From: an uncultured SAR116 cluster alpha proteobacterium | Lineage (GTDB): Bacteria; Pseudomonadota; Alphaproteobacteria; Puniceispirillales; Marisalimonadaceae | NCBI GenBank assembly: GCA_902622875.1 | Contig: CACNRW010000006.1 | Span: forward strand, 32,076-96,075 | Length of the DNA: 64,000 nt | Reading direction: 5' to 3' | Shown: in pieces, positions 40,001 through 49,456 of the stretch | Layout: every line of letters begins with the position of its first letter | Position numbering within the stretch: the stretch's first letter is position 1 | Translations under genes and position numbers: made by a program | Notes under the pieces: model-generated | What the model saw: the letters and a program-made list of their open reading frames with translations, nothing else | Told to the model about the DNA's origin: nothing | Database searches by the model: none

Positions 40001-40990
40001 TTATGGGTTACTCTTCATTATGATTGTCCCCCAATCATTTAAACAAAATATTTTTTTCTCTTTAAATCCATATTTATTATAGAAGTTTATAATATAAGGA
40101 ATTTGCTCATTTAATATACCTGAGAGTATAATAAAAGAATTAGGTTTTATGATTAAACCAAATAAAGGTGCTAGTTTTTTTAGGGGTATAAATAAAATAT
40201 TTGCAAAAATCAAATCATAAAATTGTTTTTTTATGTATTTATTAGTGTGGTATGAATTAGTTAAATATACCTCGTTTAATAAAATATTATTCAGTTTAAG
40301 ATTTTCTTTTGTTAGCTTTACAGCATCTTTATCTATGTCAACAAAAGTTATTTTACTTTTTTTGAATATTTTTTTTGAAGCTATTCCCAGTATGCCTGTA
40401 CCACAACCATAATCTAAAATTCTAAATGATTTCGAAATTTTGAATATAAAAGATAGAGCTTTTAAACAACATTTAGTAGTTTCATGGGATCCAGTCCCGA
40501 AAGCAGTAGCAGCGTCTATTTTTACAGGTATTTTATTCACCGAGCAATTTTTATTAAAATGTGAACCGTAGATATAGAAATTGTCAACATTAATTATTGG
40601 AAAAGACTTCCTATTATATTTAAGCCAGTCCTTTTGGACAACTTTACTAACATAAACAGTGTTAGCATATGTTTCTTTACTATCATTATCATTAAAACAA
40701 TATTCTGTAGTTTTTAATTCATTTGCAAGATAATTTAATTTACATTTAATTGTGTTAATATCAGGTTTTTTATTTAAAAGAACTTCTATTACCCAAATTT
40801 GGTTTTGATGAAATTCTCCAAATTTATTAATAGCAATGTTTTTTGAATAAATATTGGTACATTTTTTTTTACCTTTTTCATCATTTACAAATAAGCTAGA
40901 AGATACGTAACCAGAGAAATCTTCAACATACTCCGAAAATATGTTTTTGAAGTTATCTTGTATTTCAAATCTTACTGACCACAAATCCAT
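40001..40990 (-). CDS. prmA: Ribosomal protein L11 methyltransferase
   Basis: This 329-aa class I SAM methyltransferase has the PrmA hallmark AFGTGSHETT (163-172), SAM motif I ILDYGCGTGILG (191-202), and FANILFIPLKKLAPLF, the NxxL-type catalytic region. The N-terminal ~130 residues form the L11-binding domain and are poorly conserved and Asn/Lys-rich. It trimethylates ribosomal protein L11. It is sandwiched between uvrD and the aminopeptidase gene on the minus strand. Confidence 0.93.
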   Translation of the reverse strand: MDLWSVRFEIQDNFKNIFSEYVEDFSGYVSSSLFVNDEKGKKKCTNIYSKNIAINKFGEFHQNQIWVIEVLLNKKPDINTIKCKLNYLANELKTTEYCFNDNDSKETYANTVYVSKVVQKDWLKYNRKSFPIINVDNFYIYGSHFNKNCSVNKIPVKIDAATAFGTGSHETTKCCLKALSFIFKISKSFRILDYGCGTGILGIASKKIFKKSKITFVDIDKDAVKLTKENLKLNNILLNEVYLTNSYHTNKYIKKQFYDLIFANILFIPLKKLAPLFGLIIKPNSFIILSGILNEQIPYIINFYNKYGFKEKKIFCLNDWGTIIMKSNP

Positions 40991-40999
40991 AACTAAAAT

Positions 41000-43237
41000 T
41001 TAATCAAGTAATTTAACAAAGCTTGATACAACTTTCTTTTCGCCTGCTTTATCAAAGTTTATATTTAATTTATCTCCATCTGAAGAGATAATGAGGCCCA
41101 TTCCAAATTTTTGATGGAATACCCGCTGCCCGTTGTCAAATTGAGTATTAGAATTTAAAATATTATTATCAATTCGAGTTTTACTATAAGTATTTATTCC
41201 AGCAATCCCATTTTGTTTTGCTCTAAAAAAACCTGGGCCATAGGATGCATTTTTTGAAAACAAATCAAAATCAATTTGATTATAGCTTGATGAATCAGCA
41301 CCAATGTTACCTTCTATATTTTCGTTAAGAATATGTCTAGGAAGTTCACTTATAAATCTAGACGGAATTGATCCTTGCCATAATCCGTGAATTTGTCTGT
41401 TAGCTGCAAATGTAATAAATAATCTTTGCTTTGCTCTGGTGATTCCTACATAGGCAAGTCTTCTTTCCTCTTCTAATCCTGCCAAGCCTAATTCATCTAT
41501 AGACCTTTGACTAGGAAATAGTCCTTCTTCCCATCCAGGCAAAAAAACAACATCAAATTCAAGTCCTTTAGCAGAATGTAAAGTCATTAACGAAACTTCT
41601 CCAGCATCAGCCGTGTTGTCACCGTCCATTACAAGTGAAATATGTTCTAGAAACCCAGAAAGATTTTCAAAACTACTCATTGCGTTTATTAATTCTTTTA
41701 AATTTTCTAGCCTACCTTCGCCATCAATTGTTTTTTCATTTTGCCAATATGCAATATATCCTGACTCTTCTAGTACTTTAAATGCTAAATCCGTATGAGC
41801 AATTTCTTTGTTTTGTTTATTCCAATCTAAAAATTTATTAATTAGATTTAGTAAGGTTCTTTTAACACTTGGTCGAAGTTCGTCAGTCATTAACAATTCT
41901 TGAGATGCAGAAAAAAAAGAAATATTATTTTTTTTGGCGTAAGAATGTATCAAGCTTGTAGTATTAGTACCTAATCCACGTTTGGGAGTATTAATAATTC
42001 TTTCCAAAGCTAGATCATCATTTGGTTGTTGAACCACCCTTAGGTATGCTAAAGCATCTCTAATCTCCATTCTTTCATAAAATTTAGCGCCTATGACCTT
42101 ATAAGGGATTCCAATGTCAACAAATCTTTCTTCAAAATACCTAGTTTGGTGACCAGCTCTAACCAAGACTGCCATCTGATCATGCCTAAAACCTGCAGAG
42201 TGAAGACTTTCAATTTCTAAACTAGTTCTCTTTGCCTCATCCATTCCGTCCCATACTGATATTAAATCAATTTTTTCTCCATCTTTTGAAGATGTTTTAA
42301 GGTTTTTTCCTAATCTTTCTTTATTATTAACAATAAGACTATTCGCTGCCTCTAAGATTCTACCAGTAGATCTATAATTTTCTTCTAATTTTATAACCTT
42401 GGCTAAAGGATAATCGTTTTCAAATCTTAATATATTTCCAACTTGTGCTCCCCTCCATCCATAAATAGATTGATCATCGTCTCCTACACAACAAATATTT
42501 TTGGTTTTATCAGCCAAAAGTTTTAACCATAAATATTGTATAGTGTTGGTATCTTGATATTCATCAACTAGAAAATATGATATTTTTGATTGATATCGGT
42601 CTAATATATCTGGGTGTTTTGAAAAAATCGTTAAATTATGGAGAAGCAAGTCTCCAAAATCAGCAGAATTAAGAGTAATCAGTCTTAATTGATAAGTTTT
42701 ATAAACATTGACGGTTTTACCATTAGCAAAATAATCATTATTTGAAATTTTTATATCGTCTGGCTGATAACCTTTATCTTTCCATTTTCCAATTAGATTT
42801 GACATTGATTTTGGCGTAAATTTTTTTATGTCAATTTCATCGTCAAGCATTATTTGTTTTAATAGTCTTACTTGATCATCCGGCGTTATAATGGTGTAGT
42901 TTGAATTTAATTCTACAATTTCAGCATTTTCTCTTAATATTCTAGCAGCTATTGAATGGAATGTTCCTAACCAAACTGAGTTTGCTGAAGGCCCTATTAA
43001 TCCCTCTAATCTAATCCTCATTTCTTTTGCAGCTTTATTTGTAAAAGTTACTGCAAGTATATTCCAAGGTTTTGTCTTCTTGCTAAATAAGAGGTTAGCA
43101 AGCCTTGCAGTTAGCACTCTTGTTTTTCCCGTTCCCGCTCCTGACAAAACTAGTAACGGACCTTCTAAATTTTTTACTGCTTCTTTTTGAGATGGGTTTA
43201 AATCAATAAATGCTTTGTGGTTATAAAAGTTGTTCAT
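41000..43237 (-). CDS. uvrD: UvrD/PcrA-type superfamily 1 DNA helicase
   Basis: This 745-aa SF1A helicase has the Q-motif LNPSQKEAV, Walker A GAGTGKT (33-39), motif II LVDEYQDTN, motif III DDDQSIYGWRGA, motif IV KLEENYRST, motif V LMTLHSAKGLEFDVVFLPG and motif VI EEERRLAYVGITRAK. The C-terminal segment RVFHQKFGMGLIISSDGDKLNINF is the Tudor-like RNA-polymerase-binding end seen in PcrA/UvrD. It unwinds DNA 3' to 5' in mismatch and excision repair and in replication restart. It is divergent from mlaA across 123 nt of AT-rich sequence. Confidence 0.95.
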   Translation of the reverse strand: MNNFYNHKAFIDLNPSQKEAVKNLEGPLLVLSGAGTGKTRVLTARLANLLFSKKTKPWNILAVTFTNKAAKEMRIRLEGLIGPSANSVWLGTFHSIAARILRENAEIVELNSNYTIITPDDQVRLLKQIMLDDEIDIKKFTPKSMSNLIGKWKDKGYQPDDIKISNNDYFANGKTVNVYKTYQLRLITLNSADFGDLLLHNLTIFSKHPDILDRYQSKISYFLVDEYQDTNTIQYLWLKLLADKTKNICCVGDDDQSIYGWRGAQVGNILRFENDYPLAKVIKLEENYRSTGRILEAANSLIVNNKERLGKNLKTSSKDGEKIDLISVWDGMDEAKRTSLEIESLHSAGFRHDQMAVLVRAGHQTRYFEERFVDIGIPYKVIGAKFYERMEIRDALAYLRVVQQPNDDLALERIINTPKRGLGTNTTSLIHSYAKKNNISFFSASQELLMTDELRPSVKRTLLNLINKFLDWNKQNKEIAHTDLAFKVLEESGYIAYWQNEKTIDGEGRLENLKELINAMSSFENLSGFLEHISLVMDGDNTADAGEVSLMTLHSAKGLEFDVVFLPGWEEGLFPSQRSIDELGLAGLEEERRLAYVGITRAKQRLFITFAANRQIHGLWQGSIPSRFISELPRHILNENIEGNIGADSSSYNQIDFDLFSKNASYGPGFFRAKQNGIAGINTYSKTRIDNNILNSNTQFDNGQRVFHQKFGMGLIISSDGDKLNINFDKAGEKKVVSSFVKLLD

Positions 43238-43360
43238 AATTTTTAAAAAGTTTCTTTATGATAATTATTTATTTCTAACATATTGATGGTTTAACTTGTA
43301 GAAAATTTATAAATAAATAATAATAAATTCAGTTAACAATTAAAGGCGTAATTAATTAAG

Positions 43361-44098
43361 ATGAAAAAACTTAGTTTCTCATTTTCATATTTATTTATAT
43401 TATTGTTTGTATTAAATGGATGTAGTAACAATTTAAAAACTTCTGCTGAAATTACAGACCCTTTTGAAGATCTAAATAGAAATATATTTGCTTTTAATAA
43501 ATCTGTAGATCAGAACATAGTTTCTCCTATCAGTGATTCTTACGTCAAAACAGTACCTTATCCTGTTAGAAAAAGTATAACTAACCATTTAAAGTGGATG
43601 GACACACCGACTACGATAGTAAATAGTGCCTTGCAGGTAGACTTGGAAAATACAATTTTAGCTTCTGCGAAATTTATGTTAAATGGTCTATCTCTTGGCT
43701 TTTACGACTTTGATAAGGATGAAACTAAAATCCATAAAAAGGACTTTGGATCTACTCTAGCAAAGCTTAATGTTCCAGAAGGACCTTTTTTAATGGTTCC
43801 TTTTTTAGGACCAAAAACAACTAGGCATTTCGCTGGAACAATTTCAGACAGACAAAGTTTGGGTAACGTATCATCTGATTCTGTCAATAAGTTAAGTTTA
43901 GTTGAAATTCCAATAAATTTAGTGGATAAAAGAACTAAACTCGCAAATAATATAGATAATATTTATGAATCTCCAGACCCATATTCAAAAATAAAATCTT
44001 ATTATATACAAAATAGAAGAAAAAATGTGTATGGTGATAAATATCTTGAGATTAAAAACAACAAGTCGGATCTAGAATTTGAAAAACTTTTACAATAG
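43361..44098 (+). CDS. mlaA: Phospholipid-transport lipoprotein MlaA (VacJ)
   Basis: This 245-aa lipoprotein has a signal peptide FSYLFILLFVLNGC with the lipobox cysteine at about 21. DPFEDLNRNIFAFNKSVDQ is the family signature, followed by the ring-like helical core containing MLNGLSLGFYDFD, GSTLAKLNVPEGPFLMVPFLGPKTTRH, and the YxSPDPYSKIKS end. MlaA removes misplaced phospholipids from the outer leaflet of the outer membrane and hands them to MlaC. mlaC overlaps by 20 nt. No MlaBDEF transporter genes are in this window. Confidence 0.94.
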   Translation: MKKLSFSFSYLFILLFVLNGCSNNLKTSAEITDPFEDLNRNIFAFNKSVDQNIVSPISDSYVKTVPYPVRKSITNHLKWMDTPTTIVNSALQVDLENTILASAKFMLNGLSLGFYDFDKDETKIHKKDFGSTLAKLNVPEGPFLMVPFLGPKTTRHFAGTISDRQSLGNVSSDSVNKLSLVEIPINLVDKRTKLANNIDNIYESPDPYSKIKSYYIQNRRKNVYGDKYLEIKNNKSDLEFEKLLQ

Positions 44099-44714
44099 TA
44101 TAAATATTCAAAAAATTTTATATATTACTTTTTTTTCATTATTATATTTTCAACTTTTAACCTACAAAGCTTATCCTGATAATATAAAAAATAGTGAAAT
44201 GATCGTTCAACAGATGATTGCCGATGCTAAAAAGCATGCTTTAAAAACAATAAAACTTTCACCAAAAGAAAGATCATTAAAAATTGAAAAATTGATAAAG
44301 CGATTTATTAATTTGGATTTTATGGCTAGAGCAACTACTGGTAGTTTTTGGAAAAAAGCAACTAATACCCAGAAAGAAAAATATAAAAGTGCTTTACTTA
44401 AACAAATTGTTAATACAATTGAAGAACATTTAAATACTCTTGCTACATTATCATACAAACCTCAAAAATCTGAAGCAAGAGGTAAAAAATTAGTATATGT
44501 TAAAGGTATAATAAAAGATCATAGTAAGAAAATTCCTGATGTAAACCTTTTATGGAAACTTGCTGAGAATAAAAAGGGGAAATTTCTTGTGCTTGATCTA
44601 GAAATAGAAGGTATATCATTGGTAAGTACACATAAAGCAGAAACTATGTCTATATTACGTAAAAATAGAGGTAATTTTAACGCATTATTAAACACTTTTA
44701 GTAAGGGCCAATAA
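44079..44714 (+). CDS. mlaC: Periplasmic phospholipid-binding protein MlaC
   Basis: This 211-aa protein has a signal-peptide-like N-terminus (IQKILYITFFSLLYFQLLTYKAYP) and the Ttg2D/MlaC domain with IKRFINLDFMARATTGSFWKKATNTQKEKYKSALLKQIV. KGIIKDHSKKIPDVNLLWKLAENKKGKFLVLDLEIEGISLV follows, with the conserved W and DxxxEGISL. MlaC ferries phospholipids between MlaA at the outer membrane and the inner-membrane transporter. The overlap with mlaA supports coupled translation. It ends 1 nt from convergent ettA. Confidence 0.92.
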   Translation: MKNFYNSINIQKILYITFFSLLYFQLLTYKAYPDNIKNSEMIVQQMIADAKKHALKTIKLSPKERSLKIEKLIKRFINLDFMARATTGSFWKKATNTQKEKYKSALLKQIVNTIEEHLNTLATLSYKPQKSEARGKKLVYVKGIIKDHSKKIPDVNLLWKLAENKKGKFLVLDLEIEGISLVSTHKAETMSILRKNRGNFNALLNTFSKGQ

Positions 44715-44715
44715 T

Positions 44716-46395
44716 TTATCTTGATATTGGTTTATATTTAATTCTTTTTGGATTTAATGCTTCTTCACCTAATCTTCTTTTTTTGTCGTTCTCATAATCT
44801 TGATAATTACCCACAAACCATTCGACATGGCTTTCACCCTCAAATGCTAATATGTGTGTAGCAAGTTTATTTAAAAACCATCTATCGTGTGAAATTACAA
44901 CGACACAACCAGAAAAATTTAAGATTGCTTCTTCTAAAGATCTCAAAGTATCAACGTCTAAATCATTTGTCGGCTCATCCAAAAGCAAAACATTTCCTGG
45001 AGTTTTTAACATCTTTGCAAGATGAACTCTATTTCTTTCACCTCCTGAGAGCTGACTCACAATTTTTTGTTGATCAGACCCTTTAAAATTAAATTGACCT
45101 ACATATGCCCTGCTTTGAATTATTTTTTTTCCAATCTGTATCTCATCTAATCCATCACAAATAGATTCCCAAACGTTTTGTTGAGGTTTTAAAATATCCC
45201 TGGATTGATCTACATAATTTAAACTAACTGTATCACCAATTGAAATATTTCCACTATTTGGCTTTTCTTCTTTTGTAATCAATCTAAATAATGTAGTCTT
45301 ACCTGCACCGTTGGCGCCAATAACACCTACAATTCCACCAGGAGGTAATTTAAAACTTAGATTATCTATTAATAATTTCTGTTCAAAAGACTTAGATACA
45401 TTTTCAAAATTAATAACTTCATTACCTAGTCTAGGAGCAGGAGGTATAACAAGATTACCAGAGTCAATTTCTTTATTTTGTTCTTTTGCAACTAATTGTT
45501 CATAAGAAGATATTCGGGCTTTGGATTTTGCTTGTCTTGCACGTGGTGCTGATTTAATCCATTCTAACTCTTCATTCAATTTTCTTTTTCTAGCTTCTTC
45601 TATTTTTCCTTCTAGTTCTAGTCTATTTTGTTTCTGTTCTAACCATCCTGAATAATTGCCTTTATAGGGAATGCCTTCTCCACGATCTAATTCTAAAATC
45701 CATCCCGCTACTTCGTCTAAAAAATATCTGTCATGAGTAATGGTTACTACAGTACCAGGAAAATCATGAAGGAACCTTTGTAACCATGCAACTGACATAG
45801 CATCCAAGTGATTAGTTGGTTCATCTAATAATAAAAAATCAGGATTTGATAAGAGCAACTGTGCTAAAGCTATTCTTCTTTTTTCACCACCAGACAAATG
45901 ACTTATGCTTGCCTCCGCAGGAGGTAAACTAAGAGCATCCATAGCAATTTCAGCTTTTCTATCTAAATCCCAAGCATCTATAATATCAATTTGTTCTTGA
46001 AGTTCTCCTTGTTTAATAATTGTTTCATTCATTTCTTCATCAGTTAAGTCTTCAGAAAATTTTTGCGAAATTGTGTTGAAGTCATCGACAAGTTTTTTTG
46101 CTTCAGCCATTCCCTCCATAACGTTTTCATATACATTTAAATTACTGTTTAGTTCAGGTTCTTGTGCAAGATAACCAACCTTTATACCATCTGCCAATTT
46201 TGCCTCACCATTGTACTCTTTATCTAAGCCTGCCATAATTTTTAAAAGAGTAGATTTACCTGCACCATTGCCTCCTAAAACACCAATTTTTGCTCCAGGT
46301 AAAAATGACAAACTAATATCTTTAATGACTTGTTTGCCTCCAGGATAGATTTTACTCAACTTATACATTGAAAAGATATATTGTGGATTTTTCAT
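44716..46395 (-). CDS. ettA: ABC-F translation factor EttA
   Basis: This 559-aa tandem-ATPase protein starts with QYIFSMYKLSKIYPGGKQVIKDISLSF, the EttA N-terminus. Both nucleotide domains are intact: Walker A GGNGAGKST and GANGAGKTT, signatures LSGGEKRR and LSGGERNR, Walker B plus LLLDEPTNHLD and LLLDEPTNDLD. The first domain carries the EttA arm insertion with DAWDLDRKAEIA, and the interdomain linker has KSKARISSYEQL. EttA binds the ribosomal E site and gates entry into elongation according to the ATP/ADP ratio. It is the only intact ABC-F here; the uup remnant lies at 13277. Confidence 0.95.
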   Translation of the reverse strand: MKNPQYIFSMYKLSKIYPGGKQVIKDISLSFLPGAKIGVLGGNGAGKSTLLKIMAGLDKEYNGEAKLADGIKVGYLAQEPELNSNLNVYENVMEGMAEAKKLVDDFNTISQKFSEDLTDEEMNETIIKQGELQEQIDIIDAWDLDRKAEIAMDALSLPPAEASISHLSGGEKRRIALAQLLLSNPDFLLLDEPTNHLDAMSVAWLQRFLHDFPGTVVTITHDRYFLDEVAGWILELDRGEGIPYKGNYSGWLEQKQNRLELEGKIEEARKRKLNEELEWIKSAPRARQAKSKARISSYEQLVAKEQNKEIDSGNLVIPPAPRLGNEVINFENVSKSFEQKLLIDNLSFKLPPGGIVGVIGANGAGKTTLFRLITKEEKPNSGNISIGDTVSLNYVDQSRDILKPQQNVWESICDGLDEIQIGKKIIQSRAYVGQFNFKGSDQQKIVSQLSGGERNRVHLAKMLKTPGNVLLLDEPTNDLDVDTLRSLEEAILNFSGCVVVISHDRWFLNKLATHILAFEGESHVEWFVGNYQDYENDKKRRLGEEALNPKRIKYKPISR

Positions 46396-46506
46396 AAGTT
46401 AACCTCAGAAATATTAGATTGAATCAACTTATTAACACAAAATTATACTTGGAGTTATTTATTTAAGTAAATTAAATAATAATTTTTAATTTTACTATTA
46501 TATTTG

Positions 46507-46518
46507 TATAATAAATTA
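46507..46518 (+). promoter_or_regulatory. TATAAT box placing the start point at the ATG of the YggT-like gene
   Basis: A perfect TATAAT at 46507-46512 is followed six bases later by the A of the ATG at 46518. If used, transcription would begin at or next to the start codon, giving a leaderless mRNA. The -35 region is weak (T-rich). No Shine-Dalgarno is visible before the ATG. Confidence 0.4.
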
Positions 46519-46892
46519 TGACTTTCTCATTTCCGATATGGCTAATTGTAATCGACTATATCTTAGCTTTAATAATGGCTATTTTAGTACTGAAGTTTGT
46601 CTTAAACCTATTTATTAACGAGGCAAGTAATTTAAGTTTTTTTAAGTTTTTTACAAAGATCACGTCTCCTATTCTAAATTTTACTTTAAAGATAACTCCC
46701 AATTTTATAGTTCAACCGCTTATACCACTTTATATAGCGTGGCTTATCTTTATGATAAGAATTTACATTTTACCTTTAGTTTTAGGATACTCATATATAG
46801 GTAAATTTGCTTTTGTATTCGAAAAACAATTAATTGAACAAATTAAATCAATAATGTTGAGTATGGCACTATATTTAAATTATGGACTTTAA
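46518..46892 (+). CDS. Small membrane protein, tentatively YggT-like
   Basis: This 124-aa protein has an N-terminal transmembrane helix or hairpin (about 8-33, IDYILALIMAILVLKFVLNL). A linker with FFTKITSPILNFTLKITP follows, then a second hydrophobic region (about 64-90, IPLYIAWLIFMIRIYILPLVLGY). The pattern of a helix, then a SPI-type basic loop, then P-x4-P helices resembles YggT-domain proteins, which have been linked to ion or osmotic tolerance, but identity is weak and I would not name it. It lies between divergent ettA and convergent threonine aldolase, with no gap to the latter. Confidence 0.6.
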   Translation: MTFSFPIWLIVIDYILALIMAILVLKFVLNLFINEASNLSFFKFFTKITSPILNFTLKITPNFIVQPLIPLYIAWLIFMIRIYILPLVLGYSYIGKFAFVFEKQLIEQIKSIMLSMALYLNYGL

Positions 46893-47957
46893 TTAACGGG
46901 GAAAAGAGGTCTTTAATCTTTCTATAATTTCGTCTATCAAACTAAATTTTGTCTCAAATGATGTTACAAGCCTTATTACAATTTCATCTTCATTTATTTT
47001 ATGCCAAATATTAGGAATTATATTTAGTTCAAGTATTTTCTTATATGTTTTTTTATTAATTTTAAAAAATACTTCATTCCCTTGTGTAGGATATAAAAGT
47101 TTAAAATCACTGAATTTTGATAATTTGCTACAGAGATACATTGCATTTTCATTAGCCTTTTGTGCTAGTCTTAGCCACAGTCCGTCTTTAAACCAAGCGT
47201 TTAATTGAGCAGAAATAAATCTTGTCTTAGGGATTACATGACCTGTTTGCTTAATCATTTTCTTAGCCTCCTCTGCAAGATCTTTATTAAAAAAAATAAT
47301 AATCTCAGCAGCCATGGCACCATTTTTGGTTGCTCCCAATGATAGGCAGTCAATCCCTATTTTCCAAGTGGCTTCAGCAGGCGAGATAGTTTCTTGGGAA
47401 ACTAATGCATTAGAAAATCTAGCTCCGTCCATATGTAAATAAAAATTGTTTTTTTTACAAATTTTACTTATGGACATTATTTCTTTTTGGGAATAAAAAG
47501 TTCCATTTTCTGCTAATTGAGTTATTGAAATACCACAAATTTTTGAGTGTTGTTTGCCTTTAAAATTCAATTCATAAAGTTTTTCATTAACTTCTTTAGA
47601 AGTGAGCTTACCAATACTATTAGATATACTTAATAATTTTCCTCCACCAGAAAAGAATTCTGGAGCACCTCCCTCATCTTTATTTATGTGTGACTCACTA
47701 TGGCATAAAACATTTCCATATGATCGCAGGAAGGAAGATAAAGCCAGAGAGTTTGAAGCTGTTCCAGACATCATGGGTATAATTTCTAAGTCTTGTTTTT
47801 CAAAAATTTTTCTGACAATATTTCTACATTTTTTGGTATAAATGTCGTCTCCATATGGAAGAGAATTCTCATAAGAAGCTAGTGAAATAGCTTTCAATAT
47901 CTGAGGAGCAATTCCAGAGACAGTATCAGTTCCTATTAAAATTTTTTTTCTATTCAT
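46893..47957 (-). CDS. ltaE: Low-specificity L-threonine aldolase
   Basis: This 354-aa PLP enzyme of the threonine aldolase/beta-eliminating lyase family has PYGDDIYTK (34-42), MMSGTASNSLAL (62-73), CHSESHINKDEGGAPEFFSGGGKLL, LHMDGARFSNAL (175-186) and the PLP lysine in SLGATKNG (Lys211). It splits L-threonine and allo-threonine into glycine and acetaldehyde in the cytoplasm, or supplies glycine. The family also includes other hydroxy-amino-acid aldolases, so substrate range is inferred. It is the last gene before convergent yggT-like and is followed on the minus strand after the small membrane protein by an 18-nt gap. Confidence 0.92.
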   Translation of the reverse strand: MNRKKILIGTDTVSGIAPQILKAISLASYENSLPYGDDIYTKKCRNIVRKIFEKQDLEIIPMMSGTASNSLALSSFLRSYGNVLCHSESHINKDEGGAPEFFSGGGKLLSISNSIGKLTSKEVNEKLYELNFKGKQHSKICGISITQLAENGTFYSQKEIMSISKICKKNNFYLHMDGARFSNALVSQETISPAEATWKIGIDCLSLGATKNGAMAAEIIIFFNKDLAEEAKKMIKQTGHVIPKTRFISAQLNAWFKDGLWLRLAQKANENAMYLCSKLSKFSDFKLLYPTQGNEVFFKINKKTYKKILELNIIPNIWHKINEDEIVIRLVTSFETKFSLIDEIIERLKTSFPR

Positions 47958-47975
47958 TAATCAGTCATTAAATTA

Positions 47976-48371
47976 TTATTCATTAATAGTAAATTGAGAT
48001 CCATTTTGTAAGGTAATGATAGACCTTATTTGCTTTGTTTTAATGTTTAAAATTACTAAAACATTTTTACCCTCATAAAGATACCTTAATAAGATTTCAT
48101 TATTTTGTCCTAATGATGAAGAAATTAATTGTGCACCGATAGGTTGAATGAAATTAAATTTATTTAATTTCATTTGATCTATCTTTAAGTTATTTCCTTT
48201 ATTTATTTCCAATTTGTCCAATTTATTATAACTATTTGATATCCCAATGAACAAAACAAATAATCCTAAAATAATTAACAAACCCAAAATTATAGCTATA
48301 ATTTTTATAATCTTTATATTAGAAACTATCTGAGACTGATTTTCTGGTTTTGAATTGGATAAGTTGGACAT
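47976..48371 (-). CDS. Small single-pass membrane protein, DUF6476-like
   Basis: This 131-aa product from the ATG at 48369-48371 has a short cytoplasmic end. One strong transmembrane helix follows (about 21-47, IKIIAIILGLLIILGLFVLFIG), then a periplasmic beta-rich domain (IGAQLISSSLGQNNEILLRYLYEGKNVLVILNIKTKQIRSII). Position beside rluD and this layout resemble alphaproteobacterial DUF6476 proteins; function is unknown. A longer frame starting at 48416 would run further into rluD and is less likely. The start codon shares two bases with the divergent rluD start in the palindrome CATG. A weak GGA lies about 9-11 nt upstream of its ATG. Confidence 0.7.
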   Translation of the reverse strand: MSNLSNSKPENQSQIVSNIKIIKIIAIILGLLIILGLFVLFIGISNSYNKLDKLEINKGNNLKIDQMKLNKFNFIQPIGAQLISSSLGQNNEILLRYLYEGKNVLVILNIKTKQIRSIITLQNGSQFTINE

Positions 48372-49383
48372 GAAAAATTCCGTTAAAATTTTACTTTCTG
48401 TTAAAGACTTTAACATACCTTATAACAGACTTGATGTTTGGGTTACAGAAGCTATTAAAATAAGTAGCATAGCAAAACAAGAATTAATTCATAGCAATCT
48501 TTCTTTATCTAGAAGCAGGGTAAAAAAATTAATTGTGGAAAATAATATTAAGATTGATGGAATAGAAGTAACGGATCCATCTTTCAAAATTAAAAATAAC
48601 GAATTTATTACTATTCAATTTCCTCCTCCGGATGACGCTATTCCTTTACCTGAAAAGATTGATTTAGAAATTCTATATGAAGATCAACATATAATAATTT
48701 TAAATAAACAAGCAGGTATAGTAGTTCACCCTGCACCCGGTTCTCCCAATGGTACTCTTGTAAATGCTCTTCTTAATCATTGTGGAAAAAATTTAGAGGG
48801 TATTGGTGGGGTTAAAAGACCAGGAATCGTTCATAGGTTAGACAAAAACACAAGTGGTGTGATGGTAGTTGCAAAAACTGAGAATGCCCATATCAACCTA
48901 TGTAAAATTTTTAGTAATCACGATTTAGATAGAAAGTATAAAGCTATTGTTTGGGGCCAACCTAAAGATATTGGCGTTATTGAAAAGACTATTGGACGAT
49001 CATCTTACAATAGAAAAAAAATGGCTATATCAATTAGAGGCAAGATGGCCAAAACAAAATGGAAAGTGATTGACGTTTATGCACCCTTAGGAAGCTTAAT
49101 TGAGTGCAAGCTTGAAACAGGAAGAACTCACCAAATTAGAGTTCACCTTTCAGATATTGGTCACAGCGTTATCGGTGACGATTTATATGGAAAACCATTA
49201 TCTGTGAAGAGACTTAAGAACTATTCATATAAAGCTAAAATTCAAGTTATTAAATCCTTTAAGCGGCAAGCCCTACACGCTACAAAACTATGCTTTAATC
49301 ACCCTATTACTAACAAGTATTTGGAATTTACAAGTCCTTTGCCAAAAGATATGGTAGACTTAATTGAAATCTTAAAAAAATAA
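48370..49383 (+). CDS. rluD: Ribosomal large-subunit pseudouridine synthase D
   Basis: This 337-aa RluA-family synthase has an N-terminal S4 RNA-binding domain (RLDVWVTEAIK through SRSRVKKLIVENNIKIDG) and the catalytic domain with GIVVHPAPGSPNGTLVNALL. GIVHRLDKNTSGVMVVAKT holds the catalytic Asp, and the end has LETGRTHQIRVHLSDIGHSVIGDDLYG. RluD makes pseudouridines in helix 69 of 23S rRNA. I chose ATG 48370; a TTG at 48355 adds five residues. There is no separate 5' region, since the divergent neighbour starts on the opposite strand of the same CATG. rpoH follows after 73 nt. Confidence 0.94.
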   Translation: MKNSVKILLSVKDFNIPYNRLDVWVTEAIKISSIAKQELIHSNLSLSRSRVKKLIVENNIKIDGIEVTDPSFKIKNNEFITIQFPPPDDAIPLPEKIDLEILYEDQHIIILNKQAGIVVHPAPGSPNGTLVNALLNHCGKNLEGIGGVKRPGIVHRLDKNTSGVMVVAKTENAHINLCKIFSNHDLDRKYKAIVWGQPKDIGVIEKTIGRSSYNRKKMAISIRGKMAKTKWKVIDVYAPLGSLIECKLETGRTHQIRVHLSDIGHSVIGDDLYGKPLSVKRLKNYSYKAKIQVIKSFKRQALHATKLCFNHPITNKYLEFTSPLPKDMVDLIEILKK

Positions 49384-49456
49384 GTAAGAAATTTAAATTT
49401 TTTTCTTTAAAAATATTTTAAAAACACTATATATACATTAAACTAGGAGTTATAAA

